NCBI GenBank assembly: GCA_022497155.1 | Contig: MU385711.1 | Coordinates: forward strand, 248,001 to 312,000 | Reading direction: 5' to 3' | DNA: 64,000 bases | Origin: Whalleya microplaca | Taxonomy: Eukaryota; Ascomycota; Sordariomycetes; Xylariales; Xylariaceae | Shown: piece after piece, positions 58,718 through 64,000 of the stretch | Layout of the letters: each line of letters opens with the position of its first letter | How positions within the stretch are numbered: the stretch's first letter is position 1 | The notes under the pieces: model-generated | Seen by the model: only the letters and a program-made list of their open reading frames with translations | Databases searched by the model: none | What the model was told of the DNA's origin: nothing | Position numbers and translations under genes: made by a program

Positions 58718-60881
58718 TTAGACACGATCCTTTTCAGTGGATTCAGATACATTCACTTCCTCGTGATGGATCTCCTTTTCGACAGCGTCTGTCGCAGCAT
58801 GGGCCCGCTCGTCTGGCTCAAACACTAACTCGCAATTAGCACAGAATTCCACCATGGTGGTATTTTCGGAGATCATACAGAAGGCAAGCTCCTCCAAGGT
58901 GCGATTCGATGTTTCGGGCCATAAGTACCATATGAGGATAGCTTCAAAAGCGATCCAGCAGCAGTATACAATCAAGAACTTGTATCCAATGCCATTCACC
59001 GGGTCTAGGCCAACGGGGTTGACATTTGTACCGAAGAACTGCATTCACATGAGAAAGATCTACTTGAAAATGGTGGCTGATATAATACCTGGGCGGCCTT
59101 CCCGAAAAACTGGAATATCGAGATGCCACGCGCTCTCATAGCATAAGGGAAAATTTCGACAAGGTAAGCTAGGAGCATACAAGTCAGCAAAGGGCGGACT
59201 GACCTAAGAGATCTTCGATACCTACTGTACGTAAGTGCATTAAAGCCAATATTGTAGAATGGCTGGTATGCATAAATCCAAAACAGACAGAATTTGGCAG
59301 CGACATCCGAGCCCTTAGTTACGGCTTCGGCCGCACAGATGGTCCATGATACGTAGATAGTCAAGATGCCAGAAATGGAGGTCAAGAACATTGTTCGACG
59401 TTTGAACTTCATTACCAGAAGAGCTGTTATCACGGCACAAACCAGCCCCAAGCATTGGTTTCCAATATTGTATCTGGCCTGGAAGCTTGGGTCAGTGAAG
59501 CCGACTAGACTTAGAATGTCGCCTAGGTAATAGGATATGACGACGTTTCCCGAGAGTTGCGACATGATTCCGAGCAGTGAACCAATAAGGAGACGCCGTC
59601 GATTTCCAGCGGTGTTGACTAGGTCGAGCCATGAACGTTTAGCATGCTCGAGCTCAAGGCTAATGGTAGCTTTTATCTCAGCCATCTCTGCTTTGGCGAA
59701 TTCTGATTCTCTATCGCCTTCACCGTGGTACTGGACTAGAACGTCGAAAGCTTCCTCGTATCGCTGATACCTGTCAGCCTCTATGGCGCCCACAATAATT
59801 ATACTCAGATTATTAATACCTCTTTGCTACAAAGGAACCTGGGGCTTTCGGGTATGAAGCTGGAGTATAATGAGCGAGAAGCCTCTAGTGGTAGTTTTGA
59901 AGGACTCACAATATTAGAGCAACCTGGAGCACGGATGGTGACATCTGTAACAAGGAGGGGACTCTGATATATGCATTAGAGTAATCTCAAGTGGAAGTAA
60001 GTTTTGGCAATGAGTTACCTCCACGACCTATAAACAATATGTTAGACAGACTGGTTCAAGCTAGGCTAGCATCGAGTAAAGGAGAGTATACACAGCGGCA
60101 GGAAGTGACTCACCAATCAGATGGAATCTGCTGGGTTCCATAGGTAACAGCGGAGGCCACGATAGCGCCGATGAAGTAAGCGGCATTAAATAAAGATGTC
60201 AGAATCGCACGCTCCTTTGGATACGCAAGTTCTCCGATCAAACTAGATCCGGCAACAATGGCATAAGGAAGTCCGAATCCGATGATAAGCCTAGAAACAA
60301 TATACATCGCCCCTTGAATGGAGGTTAATATTGGTGGACAGTATCAAGGTATCATACTGGCGCTATGTGACGCTAGGTCACGTACCATTGATAGCAAACC
60401 CCTGAATGAGAGACCCTATGATCATCACCACGCTGCCAAACATTACACACCACCTTCGGCCAAGATTATCGTTCAGAAGCGGGATCAAGGGGAGACCGAG
60501 ACAGGCGCCAAGTGGCAGTGCGGATGCCAGAAGGCCTTTGTAACCGCCCTGAGGGTTTCCGAAGTCTATATTTTAACCAGGGTTAGTCTTCTCTGTTAAG
60601 CAACTCAACAGTATCCAAGCAAAACCTACATCTAGTCCACGCTGGAACCAGTTGGACGGCGTTGATAATCTGCGAGTCGAATCCAGAGGTCATTTCGATA
60701 CCCATAAGGCATGGGAACAGCAGGAAGTACATGCGGCGCAGGTTCTTCTTCTGGTGCCAGGGGACCTTATCGTTCATCGCCATGCGATGGACGACATTGT
60801 CCGTTTGCACACTAGCGCCAACCATTGTGTCGAACCTGCTGATGATGTCGAAGAATTCAGGGTCTTCGTCCAGAGGAGAGT
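58718..60881 (-). CDS. MFS sugar transporter (lactose/hexose permease type), first exon unresolved
   Basis: Exons in transcription order: 60630-60881, 60386-60565, 60114-60312, 60019-60027, 59910-59963, 59820-59859, 59226-59778, 59089-59168, 58718-59038. This gives about 562 residues plus a short first exon, which must lie upstream (acceptor TTAG at 60882-60885) and end in phase 1; ATG at about 60995 on the minus strand is a candidate with a weak donor. Sugar-porter signatures: GMEMTSGFDSQ-like GIEMTSGFDSQIIN in TM1, RLIIGFGLPYA, PESPRF after TM6 and PETSNRTLEEL after TM12. Twelve membrane spans at the plasma membrane; proton symport of a mono- or disaccharide is expected. Exon 4 is only 9 nt and one intron is 41 nt, both at the lower limit. 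The C-terminal tail is acidic. Confidence 0.88.
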
Positions 60882-60884
60882 CTA

Positions 60885-62060
60885 ACAAGAAAGTTTAGAC
60901 TCTAAGCACAACCAGTTATAGAGTTAGCTATGTCGCCGGTTCATATACATCGAATGGTTTCCTCGGACCGATTGGACTTAGAAGTCTCGGCATTTAATAA
61001 GGCACAATATCGTCCTATGTGTTCAATTGCACAAATCATGGAAGGGCGACGCAATCGCTTAAGTATGCGTTTATAGGCACTTTTCAATTTAGCCGGTAAG
61101 CCTGATTGGAGGTCTCTATATTGAGTAGCAGTAAGACTGCAGCGGACATAGGAAATTCCCAGTCAAATCATCTGAGTTCTTAAAAGCTTTCTGTCATTGG
61201 TTAGCTATGTTCCATCGAGATGTTCTCTGGCTCCATGATTAAGGCCAGCCCCAAGAAAGAACCGGAAAGACAGGCCCATCTCCGCGTTTTTCTTAGGAAT
61301 GGTTCGTCACTTGATTCGCTGCCTGACTTATGTTATACGCCAGTTTCAGCTTTAGGACCGAGATAGACCAAGCTGCATACCGTTGCGTTGATCCTATTGA
61401 AGCTCAGCTGACGCCTTGGTGGTAGGCCAAGCATTCTTGATACCCCGACCAGCGGCCACTTCTATGTAATCCATATGAGCGACCACTTTACGCAGATTTC
61501 AACAGTGAAATCAGTGCAAACCCCGCCTAAGTAGGGGCTATCATACATTGTTAGGTTTATACTGAGTATGCGACTCGAGAGCTTAATCGCTTCCTAAGTT
61601 CGGAATGAGGTGCAGGGTAATATGGTATACTCTTGAGCTGACACGAATCTACTCTAAGCTGTCTTGTATATTCTATGGAAGTTGAACCTTCTGTTGGATG
61701 TTATGCATAGACAATGTGATCCTTAGCTTGGGGTAGGTTAGTCGGGTGTGCCACGTTGTTAACATTGGGGAAGAGGATCAACGTCAGCTTCAGGAGGTAC
61801 ATTGAAAACTCAGACCCATGGGTCACTTGGTAGGTAGGTAATTGCAAAGCTGGCATTACGAGTAGCATAAATGAGCCGTTTCCCATGACAAGGTCCTAAT
61901 AACATATTTTACCGATCCTTCTCAAAGAGAAACATAGATACCGCAATTTTTCTTGATTGGGTCCAATGCCCATGCCATCCAGAAATAATCGTGCATTTTT
62001 CTAGCCCATTCAGCACCATGGCCTAAGACTGATCCTTTACTTCTCGGCCTCGCCTCCAGA
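60885..62060. other. Spacer between two convergent-orientation transporter genes on the minus strand
   Basis: 60885-61000 should include the first exon and promoter of the sugar transporter. 61000-62060 has no supported gene; the 61-codon minus frame at 61701-61886 is not convincing. Confidence 0.45.
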
Positions 62061-64000
62061 TTACTTCCTTCCCCAGTGCCTAACCATGCGCTCGCTATCT
62101 AGCTGATGCTCACTACTGAGCTTTCTGTTCATATCGGCGTGTTTGATGAACACTAGACAGAGGAGAAGAATGAGGAACGAGAGTGCAAGCCAAGTGGCGG
62201 TCACTATCTGGAACCCGAATTTGTAAGCATCATAGATCGCGTCCCGCATATGGCCCGCTGGAAGACTGTGCAATATTGGAAGATAGCTATCGGCATAGTC
62301 TGCGATCTCGGTTGGTAATCCTTCCCAGTCGAGTTTCAACTTCATCACGTTCTGGAATGTTGTAGCACCAACGCCGACGCCAAGGGCCATGCCGAACTGT
62401 CGGGCGAAGATATACATAGCCGCAGCAGCGCCTTCGTCTCCAGGCATGCACATTGCCTATTACACATCCCGAAGTCAGCTATTGCTTGATGATTTCAAGA
62501 AGTATAATCTAGAAGGAAATGGGAATACAGCCTCTTGAGAATGTCTATATGAGATGAAAGACGCTGGATACTTACTTGCGTGGCAAAGTTCTGCGCGTTG
62601 AGAATCGCACCGTGGCTTATCCCCCCAATTAGAAAGCTGATAACCCATACCGGTTTGCTGTCGTTGCTTCGCCACGCCGTATACATGGCTGACCCAACGC
62701 AACTGAAGAACCAGCCAATCCAAATAGCCCAGCGAAAGTCATTGAATCGAGTCACGAGCCGGCCAACTACTATTCCAGCTACCGCGAAGGTCAATAAATT
62801 TGGTAGAGTGGCCACTGCAATATCCAGAATTAGTTTTTTTCCCCTATCAACATTTTCGGTGGGATATGGGAGGCTCTACGACTGTTTCGACTGTGGGACT
62901 TAGATATGTCCTAATAGGCAATTGTTGCTTATAAAATGGAAGAGAAGGTATGATAATTGGCCTCCCATGCTACTTACCACCCGTATCAATTGGGCTATAT
63001 CCCTTCACAGATAAGAAATAGAATGGGCAACTAGAGTTTAAGTCAGCAACTTTATCAATGACCTACAGCCGGCGTGGATGCTTACTAGTACAACGTTCCG
63101 TACAGCTACCGATGCCAGATATGTCAGTTGACATACTTGAGTTATCAGAACTGAAAGGCAAGACACATACCATGAGGCCCTGGAGACATGCAGCAATATA
63201 CGTAACGATAGAGCTGGTATTGCGGAATAGATTTTTACGAAGAAAGGGGTACTTCGCAACATACGCTTCATATAACACAGTACCGACCAGGCCAATGTGA
63301 CCTATCAACAGAGGTGCCAAAGTGGCCGCACTGTTCCACGCGTGCTAACCGAAGTCCACATTTAGCATCAATCAGTCAAAGCGAATAGATGAATGTACAT
63401 ACCTGTGTACCACCCCAAGAGATTGCAATGAGAAAGGCCGTTGCGGAGCCGGTAAAGAGGAACCCTCCTAACCAGTCTATCTTATTCATCTTTTCCTGCG
63501 CGGTGGCCCTTTTTGGCCGCAAGGTTAGGAGGTAAGGTATAGCAACTAGGCCGAAGCCGCAAATAGGGAACATGAGATAAAATATCCAACGCCATGTAGT
63601 CTTTTCGGCAATGGCTCCACCCATGATGGGCCCAACCGAAAGGCCAATAGCCCAGGCTGCAAGTCTAGCGGGCTTTTCGTCAGGCTTGAAGCTTCAGGAC
63701 CACCTAGAACTCATGAAGATACTCACGTAATGCCATACCACTTAGGTCGCCATCTTAAGGGCACGAAATCGGTCTGAATGACCAAGCTTAGGGAGTGGAT
63801 ACCCCCACCACCAACCCCTTGGATACAGCGACCGACGAGCATCAACGTCATGTTTTTCGCAACACAACAGAGTATCGTGCCTAATGAGAAAGATGCTATA
63901 GCAAAGGTGAGACAAATTGGCCGGCCGATGACATCGCTAACGGAACATATTATGGGCATAGTAACTGCATTAACAAGAAGATACGATGTACCGATCCAGA
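62061..64000 (-). CDS. MFS transporter, efflux type, N-terminus beyond the window
   Basis: Exons in transcription order: 63727-64000 (continues past the edge), 63403-63664, 63171-63344, 63086-63105, 62978-63030, 62576-62814, 62061-62456; all GT...AG and in phase. About 472 residues are visible. Motif A-like SVSDVIGRPICL and motif C-like GPIMGG are intact, as are the TM regions FLIAISWGGTQ, PNLLTFAVAGIVVGRLVTRF and GAILNAQNFATQAMCMPGDEGAAAAM. It is a close paralogue of the transporter at 5928-8189, in opposite orientation, sharing four intron positions and a 20-nt exon (CTGTACGGAACGTTGTACTA). Two introns (after DTG, and before AMCMPG) are private to this copy. Start and N-terminal tail are outside. 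Confidence 0.9.

Overview
The window is nuclear DNA of a filamentous ascomycete (Pezizomycotina). The genes have many short introns (about 40-200 nt, GT...AG, CTAAC/CTGAC-type branch points). Two long blocks have extreme AT content in which CpA/TpG is almost gone while CpG survives and nearly all differences between repeat copies are C/T or G/A transitions. That is the signature of repeat-induced point mutation (RIP). The genus cannot be named from the sequence.

Layout. 1-10.6 kb is gene-bearing: the 3' end of a Ser/Thr-rich mucin-like protein, an HSL-type alpha/beta hydrolase, a seven-exon MFS drug/toxin-type transporter and a tiny two-exon membrane protein, with a long-armed inverted-repeat element between hydrolase and transporter. 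10.6-26.4 kb is AT-rich block A: one RIP-destroyed Copia retrotransposon (minus strand, 192/193-bp LTRs, TSD CCCAT/CCTAT) holding a nested Gypsy element (205-bp LTRs, TSD CCTTT/CCTCC), which itself holds a 1.47-kb element with 296-bp LTRs; a lightly mutated probable solo LTR also sits in the Copia element. 26.4-27.9 kb is a gene island with one intact two-exon gene for a basic, probably nuclear protein. 27.9-43.6 kb is AT-rich block B: a large unidentified element whose borders share short repeats, carrying about 16 scattered copies of a dimeric GATTATTTCG-type motif, tandem repeats, a truncated antisense Gypsy copy and a nearly pristine 484-bp TRIM with 124-bp terminal repeats and TSD TTTGC.

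43.6-64 kb is gene-bearing again: an F-box protein, an F-box-like/nucleotidyltransferase-fold protein, an FAD-dependent aromatic-type monooxygenase with a visible promoter, a CFEM-domain PTH11-like receptor (nine exons), an SDR oxidoreductase, a 510-bp TA-flanked MITE, a sugar transporter with a 9-nt exon, and a second MFS transporter that leaves the window. The two MFS transporters at the ends are clear paralogues: they share four intron positions and an identical 20-nt micro-exon.

The right-hand set (monooxygenase, SDR, sugar permease, efflux-type MFS, surface receptor) could serve uptake, modification and export of a small molecule. This is inference from proximity; no polyketide synthase, NRPS, terpene cyclase or cluster regulator is present. 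The best candidates for something undescribed are the block B host element with its dispersed motif, the island gene at 26.6 kb, and the F-box/nucleotidyltransferase gene at 45.8 kb.
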